In this document: positions 41,808-50,331 of the stretch, in pieces | How the letters are laid out: each line of letters opens with the position of its first letter | How positions within the stretch are numbered: position 1 is the stretch's first letter | Assembly: GCF_014201355.1 (NCBI RefSeq) | Contig: NZ_JACHEG010000003.1 | Location: 186,001-250,000 of the forward strand | Origin: Aliirhizobium wenxiniae | Lineage (GTDB): Bacteria; Pseudomonadota; Alphaproteobacteria; Rhizobiales; Rhizobiaceae | Reading direction: 5' to 3' | Length of the DNA stretch: 64,000 nucleotides | Translations under genes and position numbers: made by a program | The notes under the pieces: generated by a model | Databases searched by the model: none | The model's input: the letters and a program-made list of their open reading frames with translations, nothing else | Told to the model about the DNA's origin: nothing

Positions 41808-43052
41808 CTAAGAGGCGGTACCCGTTCCGAGCGTTGCGATATAGTCGGGTATGGCAGCAGGATCGAATACATGCCCGTCCATGAACCGATCCCCTTCCAG
41901 ATTGCCTTCGACCGTTATATCCCGGCCCGTGGGTGCGGAACCGAGAGCGGCCTTATACAGGTCTGGTCTGTATGCGCTTGCAGCGGCAAGCAACCCTTCC
42001 TCATTATAGGTCGTCTGGCCCCAACGGATCATCTGGCTGTAAATCCAGAGCGCATGCCCCGGTTTGGGATAGTTGGCAAAACGCCGGTTGAAGGTGAAAT
42101 AGTCAGGGATTAGCCGCCGGTTTCCCTTCGCGTCCAGACTGAACTCGCCGGCAAGGACCTGACGGATGATGCCAATGGGCGCTGCAATGTAACGGGAATC
42201 GGCGAGTGCCTCTGAAAGTCCGTCGTGGTTTTCCGGCGCGTCGCACCAGCGCGCTGCCGCGTCGAGCGCAACAATTAGACGCGAGACGGTGTCCGAATGG
42301 CTGGCGGCCCATTCCGGCCGCATGGCAAGCACCTTTTCAGGCGCAGAAGGCCAGATGTCCTGTTTGGCGGCGACGATCCGTCCAACGCCGCGCTCTGATG
42401 CAACCATGTTCCAGGGCGCGCCGACGCAGAAACCGTCGATGGCACCGGCCGCGAGGGCATCGGATGTCATCGGCGGCGGCACGACGACGAGCTTCACATC
42501 CCGATCGGGATCAATGCCGCCTGCGGCAAGCCAGTAGCGGAACTCGTAATTATGCGAGGAGAATGGGTAGGTGACCCCGAGGCGCGGCACGGCTTCACCC
42601 TGTTCGCGCATTACCTTGAGCAGACTAGCCAATGCGCGGGCGTTTTCCAGCGCGCTCGCCGTTTCGGCAAGGTGCCCGACCTCCAGCATCCGTTCGAATA
42701 GGCGGAGCGACAGCGTGATTGCATTGCCGCCACGACCGAGCGAAAACGGGGTAATGGTTGGGGAAGGGTTTGAGCCGAGGCCAAGCATGGAGGCAACCGG
42801 CATCGGTGACAGCATATGGGCGATGTCAAATTGACGAAAGGCGAGCCGATCCCGGATATTGGCCCAAGAGACATCTTTCACCATCTCGAGTGCTAGCCCC
42901 TCTTTTCTTGCAAAGCCGAACTCTGCGGCCGCAATCAGGACGGATGCGTCGACCAGCGGGATGAAGCCAGCACGCAGGACCTTTTGTTCCGGGGCGCCAA
43001 TGGTGGCGGGCGCACCAAGATCATTTCCAGCCCGATCTGTTTTCATCATCAT
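41808..43052 (-). CDS. nasS: Nitrate sensor NasS (NrtA-like, cytoplasmic)
   Basis: 414 residues. It is related to NrtA (VLRAGFIPLVDASVLIAAAEFG, RYWLAAGGIDPDRDVKLVVVPPP, FCVGAPWNMV) but has no signal peptide. That, with the directly upstream nasT, marks it as NasS. NasS binds nitrate or nitrite in the cytoplasm and holds NasT inactive when nitrate is absent. The start is one of three consecutive ATG codons; an AGGAGG lies about 13 bases upstream. It follows nasT by 30 bases. Confidence 0.9.
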   Translation of the reverse strand: MMMKTDRAGNDLGAPATIGAPEQKVLRAGFIPLVDASVLIAAAEFGFARKEGLALEMVKDVSWANIRDRLAFRQFDIAHMLSPMPVASMLGLGSNPSPTITPFSLGRGGNAITLSLRLFERMLEVGHLAETASALENARALASLLKVMREQGEAVPRLGVTYPFSSHNYEFRYWLAAGGIDPDRDVKLVVVPPPMTSDALAAGAIDGFCVGAPWNMVASERGVGRIVAAKQDIWPSAPEKVLAMRPEWAASHSDTVSRLIVALDAAARWCDAPENHDGLSEALADSRYIAAPIGIIRQVLAGEFSLDAKGNRRLIPDYFTFNRRFANYPKPGHALWIYSQMIRWGQTTYNEEGLLAAASAYRPDLYKAALGSAPTGRDITVEGNLEGDRFMDGHVFDPAAIPDYIATLGTGTAS

Positions 43053-43082
43053 CTTAGCTCTGCGTCCTCCTGCCCATATCCA

Positions 43083-43670
43083 TCAACTCAGAAGACCTGC
43101 GGCAGTCACTAGGCTTTGCGCAATTTCAGCCATTTTCTTTTTTTCGTTCATTGCTGTCTGACGCAACAATGCAAAGGCCTCCTCCTCCGAAAGCCCGCGC
43201 ATTTTCATGAGTATGCCTTTAGCTCGCTCCACCACCTTACGCTCCTCAAGCGCGGATCGAGCCTCGGCCAGTTCCCGCTGCAGTCGGCTGAAGGCGTTGA
43301 AGCGGCTGACGGCCATGTCGAGAATGGATTTGACGCGTTCCTTCTTGAGTCCGTCGACAACATAAGCGGAAACGCCTGCCTCCATGGCGGACTCGATCAA
43401 GGCCGTGTCGGAGCGATCCACGAACATTGCGATCGGGCGACTGACCGTGCGGGTCAGCTGGAAGAGATGTTCCATCATATCCCGGTTGGGGTTCTCAATG
43501 TCGATGATGATGACGTCCGGCTGTTGCGTCTCGATGATGCGGGCAACGCCATTGACCTCATGAATGATCGTGACATTGCTGTGGCCGGCCTCGTTCAGGC
43601 CTTCCTCGATGATCGAAGCGCGGATGGCGTTTTCATCTATAACTAGAATTGTCAGATCGGATTTTGCCAT
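43083..43670 (-). CDS. nasT: ANTAR-domain antiterminator NasT
   Basis: 195 residues from the ATG at 43670, with GAAGG upstream. Residues ~5-125 are receiver-like (ILVIDENAIRASII, VIIIDIENPNRDM). The C-terminal ~60 residues are an ANTAR RNA-binding domain, LEERKVVERAKGILMKMRGL with SEEEAFALLRQTAM. NasT released from NasS binds hairpins in leader RNA and prevents termination; the likely target is the nrtA leader at 41474-41572. Confidence 0.94.
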   Translation of the reverse strand: MAKSDLTILVIDENAIRASIIEEGLNEAGHSNVTIIHEVNGVARIIETQQPDVIIIDIENPNRDMMEHLFQLTRTVSRPIAMFVDRSDTALIESAMEAGVSAYVVDGLKKERVKSILDMAVSRFNAFSRLQRELAEARSALEERKVVERAKGILMKMRGLSEEEAFALLRQTAMNEKKKMAEIAQSLVTAAGLLS

Positions 43671-44008
43671 TGCCACCTTCAGTTAGCGGCGCCGGGCGAA
43701 TAGGCCGCGAAGCTTCCGGTGGCGATCAGTGCCGACCACGGCGTTGAAATGCGCCGACCGGGAAAAATGGCTCTGGTCACTCCGCAGGCAGCCTGATTAG
43801 TGCGAATGAAAGGCCAATACGGCGCCAAGGACATCCCCTTTTTGATTTTGACAGGGAGAAGCAATCCGCATGCCATGCATTCCAGCGCGCGGATCTCGAC
43901 AGATTGAGTGCCTTGCGCTGGAAGGGATATGTGTCCTGCCTGTTTTATGAGCAATTCCTGTAAGTCGGTTGACAAAACTTACGGCATGGCAGGAGGCTCA
44001 AAGAGCAG
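43671..44008. other. Intergenic stretch upstream of nasT
   Basis: About 340 bases, no gene seen; it must hold the nasTS promoter. An inverted repeat GTAAGT-N11-ACTTAC lies at 43960-43982, 26 bases beyond the stop of the flanking GntR gene. No sigma-54 element is visible here, unlike upstream of nrtA. Confidence 0.4.
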
Positions 44009-44680
44009 TCAAATGTTCAAAAGAAATCCCGGTTCTTTCAGAATATGCTCAACGCCCTTTTGCACATGGCTCGTGATGATCTGCCTTGCGCCATCCGCAT
44101 CTCTCGCAAGCGCCCGTTCAAATAGCAGCTTGTGATCGTCGACGACCGCATTGCCTCGAAAACTGCCGGCGAGCATATGATATCGAAGGAAACGATCGAA
44201 GACCGAGGAAAGGTTTTGCAGGAGTGTTGTCGACTTGCTTGCCGCAACGATCGCCCGGTGAAACTCCCAGTCGCATCTGACCCAGTCGATCGTGCGGGCA
44301 ATATCTCCAGCAAGAAGCCTGCGCTCCACCGCAGCCAGTCGATGATGCGCGGCCACGATCGAGCCTTCCCACTCAAGATCTCCGGTGGCGAATGAAAGGC
44401 CGATAGCATGGCATTCCAGCACGATACGAAGGTCGGCCAGCTCCGTCAGTTCTTGCCTGGATACGGGACTGACCTCAAATCCACGCTGCCCTTCTGCAAG
44501 CACGAGATTCTCTGCCGACAATCTGCAAAGTATCTCCCGTAGTGACGAAATGCTGATCGAATATCGCTCGCGAGCCTTTTCGAGTTTGATCTTGGAGCCG
44601 GGCGGCAAGTTTCCGAGTATGATGTCCTGCCGCAACCGGCGAAAGACCGCATCGCTGACGCTTTCGCTGAGGTCGTTCAT
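44009..44680 (-). CDS. GntR-family regulator (FadR/FCD type), second of a tandem pair
   Basis: 223 residues from the ATG at 44680, aligned with the start of its paralogue; upstream in-frame starts have weaker support. N-terminal winged helix: VFRRLRQDIILGNLPPGSKI, then REILCRLSAENLVLAEGQRG. The C-terminal FCD domain has metal-site residues such as Asp and His in CDWEFHRAIV. It shares strong similarity with the adjacent GntR protein, so the pair arose by duplication. It probably controls the quinate/shikimate genes downstream in the map; ligand unknown. Confidence 0.88.
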   Translation of the reverse strand: MNDLSESVSDAVFRRLRQDIILGNLPPGSKIKLEKARERYSISISSLREILCRLSAENLVLAEGQRGFEVSPVSRQELTELADLRIVLECHAIGLSFATGDLEWEGSIVAAHHRLAAVERRLLAGDIARTIDWVRCDWEFHRAIVAASKSTTLLQNLSSVFDRFLRYHMLAGSFRGNAVVDDHKLLFERALARDADGARQIITSHVQKGVEHILKEPGFLLNI

Positions 44681-44715
44681 CCGTTCGTGCTCACCTGATC
44701 GTTCTTCGCGCATGA

Positions 44716-45390
44716 TCAATCCTGAAGCGTCGACTTTCTCGCCAACGCATGTTCCACGCCGCCCTGAATGTGAAGGCCGAGGATCTTTTTCGCCGTCTTC
44801 TGGTCTCGCTCGAGGGCGGCATCCAGAAGACGCTTGTGTTCGTCTGCAGCGATCTTGCCGCGATAGGAGAGGGCAACCATCTGGTAGCGGAGATATTTGT
44901 CGAAAATGGCGGCATGGGTTTCCATCAGCAATCTCGACCCACAAGCGGAAATCAGAGCCTGGTGAAACTCCCAGTCATAACGCTTCCAGTCTTCCGTCTG
45001 ACTGGTATCGCCGCTCGCCATGATGCTTTCCATACGGGCAAGTTTGTAATGCGCGGATACGAGCCGTGCTTCCCAGTCGACGTCACCCCTCTCGAAGGAT
45101 TGCTCCAGCGCATGTGTCTCCAAAAGCAGGCGCAGAGCGGCGATCTCTTTCAAATCGGTCGATGACATCGGAGCCACATGAAAGCCGCGCTGGCCTTCCG
45201 CCACGACAAGTCCTTCGGAGGCCAGACGGTTGAGGATCTCCCTCAGCGTACTGACACTGGTGTCATAGGTTTCCTTGAGCTTTTCGAGCTTGAGCTTCTG
45301 ACCGGGAGCGAGACGCCCGAAAATGATATCGGCTCGAATTCGCTTGTAGCTGTTTTCTGCAACGGTTTCTGTAGCTAGATCGGAAAGCAT
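44716..45390 (-). CDS. GntR-family regulator (FadR/FCD type), first of a tandem pair
   Basis: 224 residues. Winged helix SYKRIRADIIFGRLAPGQKL with STLREILNRLASEGLVVAEG; FCD domain from about residue 85 with YDWEFHQALISACGS and the C-terminal LHIQGGVEHAL helix. It lies 94 bases downstream of quiC, on the same strand. FCD regulators usually bind small carboxylates through a metal, which suits quinate, shikimate or protocatechuate as effector. Confidence 0.88.
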   Translation of the reverse strand: MLSDLATETVAENSYKRIRADIIFGRLAPGQKLKLEKLKETYDTSVSTLREILNRLASEGLVVAEGQRGFHVAPMSSTDLKEIAALRLLLETHALEQSFERGDVDWEARLVSAHYKLARMESIMASGDTSQTEDWKRYDWEFHQALISACGSRLLMETHAAIFDKYLRYQMVALSYRGKIAADEHKRLLDAALERDQKTAKKILGLHIQGGVEHALARKSTLQD

Positions 45391-45484
45391 GTGCGCATCT
45401 CGGAGATTTTCTCAATCCTCATACATATTTTGTCTGCTCGTTTAAACCCACTAGCTCACACCCAAGAGGCTGATCCACCATCGA

Positions 45485-47374
45485 TCAAAGCCTCGGCAAG
45501 CCTTCAGGCCTGAGAGCCTTCTTCAATGCAGCAATCCGGAAGATGGCGTTGGCCGCGCCATATCCGCGATAGCCGCTGCGTTGCACGATCTCGAAAAAGA
45601 AGCCCTCGCCGAACGTCGTGCTGTAAATCTGGAAGTATTCGCCGTGGTCGTCTCTGTCGTAGAGAATATTGTCGGCCTTCAATCGCTCCGTAAGGGCCGG
45701 ATCCAGGCCGAACCGAGCTTCGATATCGCCGTAATAATTCGGAGATATGGGCAGGGGCTCGAAGCCGTTTTTGCGCAAGGCGGCAACTGTCGCGAAGATG
45801 TCCTCGGTATGAAAAGCGATGTGCTGTATGCCCGAGCCGAACCGTTCCGCGATGAAATGGCCAGCCAATGTGCGGCGGTTCTCCGCTCCATTCAGTGTCA
45901 GACGCAGGCTGCCTGACGTATTTTCGACCACCTGGCTGCGCACCACTCCTGAAGGGTCGATGATGTCGACCATGGGCGTCTTATTGGCTTCGAATATGGA
46001 AGTGTAGAACAACAGCCAGGTCAGCATCTCATCGTAAGCGACAGTCTGGGCGACGTGATCGATATGGGCAAGATGCGCTGCGGCGATATCCGTGTCTTCG
46101 GAAACCGGAGTGAAGTCGATTTCCGCGAACCGGCCGAGGTTGCTTTTCTCGTCGAGGAAATAGATCAACCCACCGCCCACACCGCGGATCGCCGGGATTT
46201 GCACTTCGCCATGGCTGACCACCTGCTCGAACGGTTCGGCGCCGAGCGCGATTGCGCGCGCATAGGCCGCGCCGGCATCATCGACAATTAGTGCGACCGC
46301 ATAGGCAGACGTGCCGTGTACCGCGAAGGAGGCATTTGCGAAGCCCTTTTCGTCGGTATTGAGCAGAAGGCGGATCTTGCCCTGTTCGAAAATCGTGACT
46401 TTCTTCGAGCGGTGAATGGCAGCCTTGCGAAAACCGAGCGTCTTGAGAATGGCGGCAAGGTTCTCACCGTCTTGTTCATCGGCTGAGAACTCGACGAACC
46501 CTATGCCCTTCACGCTAGCGCGATCCGGCATTTCCGCAACGGTCAGTGTTGCAGCCTCCGGATTTCGACGAACCTGATCGCCAAGATAGACCAGCGAACG
46601 GTGACCATCGGCTGCAATCGTCTTTGGAGAGCCGCCGCGGAACTGGTCGTTGAAGATTTCCAACGACAGATAACCGTCATAGCCCGTTGCAGCGATGGCT
46701 TCGGTGAACTCCCTTACCGGCAGGTCGCCTTCGCCCGGCATGTTGCGGAAATGGCGTGACCAGTAGAGCAGGTCCATCTCGATCAGCGGCGCGTCCGCCA
46801 TCTGCACGATGAAGATCTTGTCCTTCGGTATGGAGCGGATCGATCCGACATCGATCTTTCGTGACAGGGTGTGAAAGCTGTCGAGTATGAGACCGATATT
46901 GGGATGATCGGCGCGCCGCACGATTTCCCAGGCGTCGCGGTGGTCGTTGATATGCCGCCCCCATGCCAGAGCCTCGTAACCTACGCGAAGCCCGCGCTTC
47001 GCCGCCCGCTCGCCCAATTCGTGGAAATCTGCTGCAGCCCGATCGATACCGCCAAGCGATGCAGGCGAAACGTTGGAGCAGACGAGAACGAGGTCGGTGC
47101 CGAGTTGCTGCATGATATCGAATTTGCGCTCCGCGCGATCGAAGGTCCGGCTGCGCAACGGTTCCGGCATGCCTTCGAAATCCCGAAACGGTTGGAAAAG
47201 CGTGATTTCCAGTCCGTGGTCGCGAACCATGCGTCCGACATCGGCCGGACTGCCATCGAAGGCCAGGAAATCATTTTCGAAGATCTCCACCCCGTCGAAC
47301 CCGGCTGCGGCAATGGCCGCCAGTTTTTCGGGAAACTCTCCGCTGATCGACACCGTGGCAATCGATGTTTTCAT
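45485..47374 (-). CDS. quiC: 3-dehydroshikimate dehydratase, two-domain (sugar isomerase-like barrel plus VOC/HPPD-like)
   Basis: 629 residues from the ATG at 47374. Residues 1-~280 form an AP-endonuclease/xylose-isomerase-like barrel (KTSIATVSISGEFPEKLAAI, SLEIFNDQFRGG). Residues ~300-629 resemble hydroxyphenylpyruvate dioxygenase (IDHVAQTVAYDEML, GIQHIAFHTEDIF, FFEIVQRSGYRGYG). This fusion is the known QuiC form that converts 3-dehydroshikimate to protocatechuate, and it links the quinate/shikimate genes to the pca genes here. The ribosome site lies in a hairpin loop (see 47372-47396). Confidence 0.9.
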   Translation of the reverse strand: MKTSIATVSISGEFPEKLAAIAAAGFDGVEIFENDFLAFDGSPADVGRMVRDHGLEITLFQPFRDFEGMPEPLRSRTFDRAERKFDIMQQLGTDLVLVCSNVSPASLGGIDRAAADFHELGERAAKRGLRVGYEALAWGRHINDHRDAWEIVRRADHPNIGLILDSFHTLSRKIDVGSIRSIPKDKIFIVQMADAPLIEMDLLYWSRHFRNMPGEGDLPVREFTEAIAATGYDGYLSLEIFNDQFRGGSPKTIAADGHRSLVYLGDQVRRNPEAATLTVAEMPDRASVKGIGFVEFSADEQDGENLAAILKTLGFRKAAIHRSKKVTIFEQGKIRLLLNTDEKGFANASFAVHGTSAYAVALIVDDAGAAYARAIALGAEPFEQVVSHGEVQIPAIRGVGGGLIYFLDEKSNLGRFAEIDFTPVSEDTDIAAAHLAHIDHVAQTVAYDEMLTWLLFYTSIFEANKTPMVDIIDPSGVVRSQVVENTSGSLRLTLNGAENRRTLAGHFIAERFGSGIQHIAFHTEDIFATVAALRKNGFEPLPISPNYYGDIEARFGLDPALTERLKADNILYDRDDHGEYFQIYSTTFGEGFFFEIVQRSGYRGYGAANAIFRIAALKKALRPEGLPRL

Positions 47375-47396
47375 TGTTTCCTCCTCCTGAAACAAT
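47372..47396 (-). promoter_or_regulatory. Hairpin enclosing the Shine-Dalgarno of quiC
   Basis: Minus strand: ATTGTTTC, then AGGAGGAG, then GAAACAAT followed by G. The 8-base arms are perfectly complementary, the loop is exactly the ribosome-binding sequence, and the last two bases of the stem are the A and T of the start codon. The folded RNA would occlude the start. The same palindrome in DNA could be a regulator operator. Confidence 0.65.
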
Positions 47397-47574
47397 CCAC
47401 TTTTCGCACCGCAACAAATCGTAATGCAATTTTCCACACAAATGTCGAAATGTATTTTATCGGAGATTATAGAAAAACTCTGTTGATTTGAAAATGGGCT
47501 TATGTCAATTTTGGCGTGTTACCAGCTGGAGGAGAGCTGGCAGGCCTTTCGGGCCATCAGAGGAGGAGCACCTA

Positions 47575-48405
47575 ATGTTTGGATTCAAATTGAATCGACG
47601 CCGCGCCTTGTTGGGCGCCGCGGCAATTGTCGCCGCAGCATCGCTTTCGCAGCCGGCTGCAGCTATCACGCCGGCCGAAATCAAGGCCAAGGGCAAGCTG
47701 GTCGTGGGCATCCAGGGCGACAACCCACCTTGGGGGTTTGTCACGAGTGCAGGCAAGCAGGACGGCTTTGATGCCGAAATGGGCGCCCTGTTCGCCAAGG
47801 AACTCGGTGTCGACGTGGAATTCGTTCCGCTCGAAGTCAACAACCGCATTCCCGCACTCACATCAGGCCGCGTCGACATTCTGTTCGCGACGATGGCGAT
47901 GTTGCCGGATCGCGCCAAGGCCGTGCAGTTCAGCCAGCCTTACAATGCGAATGCCATCGTCCTGATCGGGCCGAAGGACAAGTCGATCAAGACGAATGAG
48001 GATATGGCCGGCCTGACGATCAGCGTCGCCAAGGGTGCGGCCCAGGATACTCAGGTCACCAAAAATGCCCCGTCTACCGCGACCATTCGCCGGTATGACG
48101 GGGACGCAGCAAGCGTTCAGGCATTGGCTTCCGGCCAGGTCGACGCGCTCGGCGGCAACATCTTCTATCTTGATCGCGTCGAGAAGGCTGTTCCGGGCAA
48201 ATTCGAAAACAAGCTCGAATTCCAGAAGCTCTACAACGGCGCCTGCACGCGTCTGGGCGAGAAAGAGATCAATGTTGCGGTGAACGAGTTCATCGACAAG
48301 ATCAAGGCCAATGGCGAACTGAAGAAGATCTACGACAAGTGGATGAAGGTTCCGGTGCCGGAATTCCCGAAGAGCCTCGAAGGTATTTCGTTCACCGCGA
48401 ACTGA
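47575..48405 (+). CDS. ABC transporter substrate-binding protein, family 3 (polar amino acid type)
   Basis: 276 residues from the ATG at 47575 (AGGAGGAG upstream). The export signal NRRRALLGAAAIVAAASL, ending at Ala-Ala-Ala, has twin Arg. The mature protein starts ITPAEIKAKGKLVVGIQGDNPPWGF, typical of family 3 binders, followed by DGFDAEMGALFAKELGVD. In amino-acid binders an Arg and Asp fix the alpha-amino acid; I cannot confirm these here. Located among quinate/shikimate genes and divergent from quiC, it may bind quinate or shikimate. Confidence 0.88.
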   Translation: MFGFKLNRRRALLGAAAIVAAASLSQPAAAITPAEIKAKGKLVVGIQGDNPPWGFVTSAGKQDGFDAEMGALFAKELGVDVEFVPLEVNNRIPALTSGRVDILFATMAMLPDRAKAVQFSQPYNANAIVLIGPKDKSIKTNEDMAGLTISVAKGAAQDTQVTKNAPSTATIRRYDGDAASVQALASGQVDALGGNIFYLDRVEKAVPGKFENKLEFQKLYNGACTRLGEKEINVAVNEFIDKIKANGELKKIYDKWMKVPVPEFPKSLEGISFTAN

Positions 48406-48440
48406 GCTTCGGCTCTTCGTAACTCTGAATTTCGCGTGGT

Positions 48441-48507
48441 GGCACCTGAATGAGGTGCCAGCGTCGGCGCATGGAAAATCCTTGCGCCGACGCTGCCCGG
48501 AGTTTTT
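48441..48507 (+). terminator. Two stem-loops and a T-run after the binding-protein gene
   Basis: First GGCACCT-GAATG-AGGTGCC (48441-48459). Then a perfect 10-base stem GCGTCGGCGC (48461-48470) with GCGCCGACGC (48484-48493), followed by CGGAG and six T at 48502-48507, just before the aroQ ATG at 48511. It may act as a partial terminator that raises binding-protein levels over the downstream genes. Confidence 0.65.
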
Positions 48508-48510
48508 TCC

Positions 48511-48954
48511 ATGAACAAGACGATCTTTGTCCTTAACGGACCCAACCTCAATCTTCTGGGTGAGCGGGAGCCGTCCATATACGGCACGACAACTCTTGGC
48601 GATATTCGGGAGCGATGCGAGGTGAAAGCCGCGTCTCTGGGTTTCTCGATTGATTTTCGCCAGACGAATTTCGAGGGCGAACTGGTGGAATCCGTCCATC
48701 AGGCGAGGAAGGATGCTTGTGGCATCATCATCAATCCGGCCGGATACACTTTCACGTCCATCGCCTTGCTCGACGCACTGAAGACTTTCGACGGCCCGAA
48801 GATAGAGCTGCACATATCCAACGTGCATGCCCGCGAGAGCATCTATCACAACTCCCTGATTTCACGCACCGCAACCGGCATCATGATCGGCTTCGGAGCC
48901 CGCGGTTATGAACTGGCGATCGAAGCCATGGCTGGCATGGTCGAGCCGTCCTGA
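48511..48954 (+). CDS. aroQ: 3-dehydroquinate dehydratase, type II
   Basis: 147 residues, the usual length. It interconverts 3-dehydroquinate and 3-dehydroshikimate. NGPNLNLLGEREPSIYG carries the catalytic Tyr and Arg; INPAGYTFTSIAL and IELHISNVHARE follow with the catalytic His. CGGAG lies 9 bases before the ATG. Lying between transporter genes rather than in an aromatic synthesis setting, it is likely the catabolic copy for quinate. Confidence 0.95.
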   Translation: MNKTIFVLNGPNLNLLGEREPSIYGTTTLGDIRERCEVKAASLGFSIDFRQTNFEGELVESVHQARKDACGIIINPAGYTFTSIALLDALKTFDGPKIELHISNVHARESIYHNSLISRTATGIMIGFGARGYELAIEAMAGMVEPS

Positions 48955-48975
48955 GAACGCGCCGCAGGAGATATC

Positions 48976-49644
48976 ATGAACTACACCCTTGATTTCACTC
49001 CGGTCATCGACGGCCTGCCAAACCTTCTATGGGCCTGTCTCGGAACATTCACGCTGGCCATCTGTGGCATGCTTCTGGCGATCGTGATCGGCATCGGCGG
49101 AGTCATTTTGCGCCAGTCGCCACTCAAGCCTTTGCGCTGGCTCGTGATCGGCTTCGTCGAACTGATCCGCAACACGCCGTTTCTGGTGCAGATCTTCTTC
49201 ATCTATTTCGCACTGCCGCTGGCTGGTATCCGGCTCGATCCGACGCCGACTGCGATCATCGCGCTCGGCATCAATGGCGGTGCCTATGCCATCGAGATCA
49301 TTCGTGGTGGCGTGCAATCCATCTCGAAGGGGCAAATGGAGGCAGGGCTGGCGCTCGGGCTGCACAAGGCTCAGGTTTTCCGCCTGATCATCCTCAAGCC
49401 GGCGCTCCGCGCGATCTACCCCTCGCTGACGAGCCAGTTCATCCTGTTGACGCTGACGACTAGCATCGCGTCTGCGATCTCGGCCTACGAACTCACCTCG
49501 GTATCGCAGCGGATCGAATCCGACAGTTTCCGCAGCTTCGAGGTCTATTTCACCGTGACGGCGTTCTACCTCGTCATCTCCTGGGTGATGATGCGCATCT
49601 TCGCGCTCTTCTCCTCCCGCTATTTCAGCTACCCGGTCAGATAA
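48976..49644 (+). CDS. ABC transporter permease, polar amino acid type (HisQ/GlnP-like)
   Basis: 222 residues with about five membrane segments; the first spans ~20-40. The permease loop GQMEAGLALGLHKAQVFRLI near residue 117 contacts the ATPase. LIRNTPFLVQIFFIYFALPL is the family signature region. It begins 21 bases after aroQ and pairs with the following permease. Confidence 0.93.
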   Translation: MNYTLDFTPVIDGLPNLLWACLGTFTLAICGMLLAIVIGIGGVILRQSPLKPLRWLVIGFVELIRNTPFLVQIFFIYFALPLAGIRLDPTPTAIIALGINGGAYAIEIIRGGVQSISKGQMEAGLALGLHKAQVFRLIILKPALRAIYPSLTSQFILLTLTTSIASAISAYELTSVSQRIESDSFRSFEVYFTVTAFYLVISWVMMRIFALFSSRYFSYPVR

Positions 49645-49656
49645 GGAGGAAATCGA

Positions 49657-50298
49657 ATGGGACGCGAAGAATTCCTTTTCCTTCTGGCAGGCCTCAAATG
49701 GACGGTCGCGCTGTCCGTGGTCGCCTTCATATGTGGCAGTGTTGCAGGGCTGATGGTCGCTTTGGCGCGCACATCCGGCATCTTCATCGTCGAGCGCCTG
49801 ACGGCCGGCTATATCGCGGTCTTCCAGGGGACGCCGCTCCTGATGCAGCTGTTTGTCGTCTATTACGGACTTGCCCTGATCGGTATCCAGATGGATGCAT
49901 GGGCTGCGGTCTCGGTCGGTCTGACCCTGCATGCAAGTGCCTTTCTGGGAGAAATCTGGCGAGGGTCGATCGAAGCTGTCCCGCGTGGGCAGACGGAGGC
50001 TGCCAAGGCGCTGAGCTTGGGTTACGTTTCGCGAATGAAGGATGTTGTCCTTCCCCAGGCGATACGGATCTCGCTTCCGGCCACGATCGGCTTCCTGGTG
50101 CAGCTCATTAAGGGCACATCGCTCGCCTCGATCGTCGGTTTCACCGAACTCACGCGCGCCGGAAACATCATCTCAAACCAGATCTTCCAGCCATTGACCG
50201 TCTTCGGCGTGGTCGGAGCCCTCTACTTCCTGATGTGCTGCCCGCTGACCATCTACGGCGCCCATCTCGAACGCAAATTCCTGACCGCCAGCCGCTAG
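49657..50298 (+). CDS. ABC transporter permease, polar amino acid type (HisM-like)
   Basis: 213 residues. Membrane segments near 8-40 and 55-80, FQGTPLLMQLFVVYYGLAL as signature, and GQTEAAKALSLGYVSRMKDV as ATPase-contact loop near residue 110. AAGGAGG precedes the ATG, 12 bases after the first permease. Confidence 0.93.
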   Translation: MGREEFLFLLAGLKWTVALSVVAFICGSVAGLMVALARTSGIFIVERLTAGYIAVFQGTPLLMQLFVVYYGLALIGIQMDAWAAVSVGLTLHASAFLGEIWRGSIEAVPRGQTEAAKALSLGYVSRMKDVVLPQAIRISLPATIGFLVQLIKGTSLASIVGFTELTRAGNIISNQIFQPLTVFGVVGALYFLMCCPLTIYGAHLERKFLTASR

Positions 50299-50331
50299 GC
50301 CGTGCCCGTCGAGAAATCCGGAGTTTCATGA

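Noticed and set aside
43679..43975. 98-codon minus-strand frame upstream of nasT
   Set aside because: No domain, no ribosome site, poor protein-like composition; treated as intergenic.
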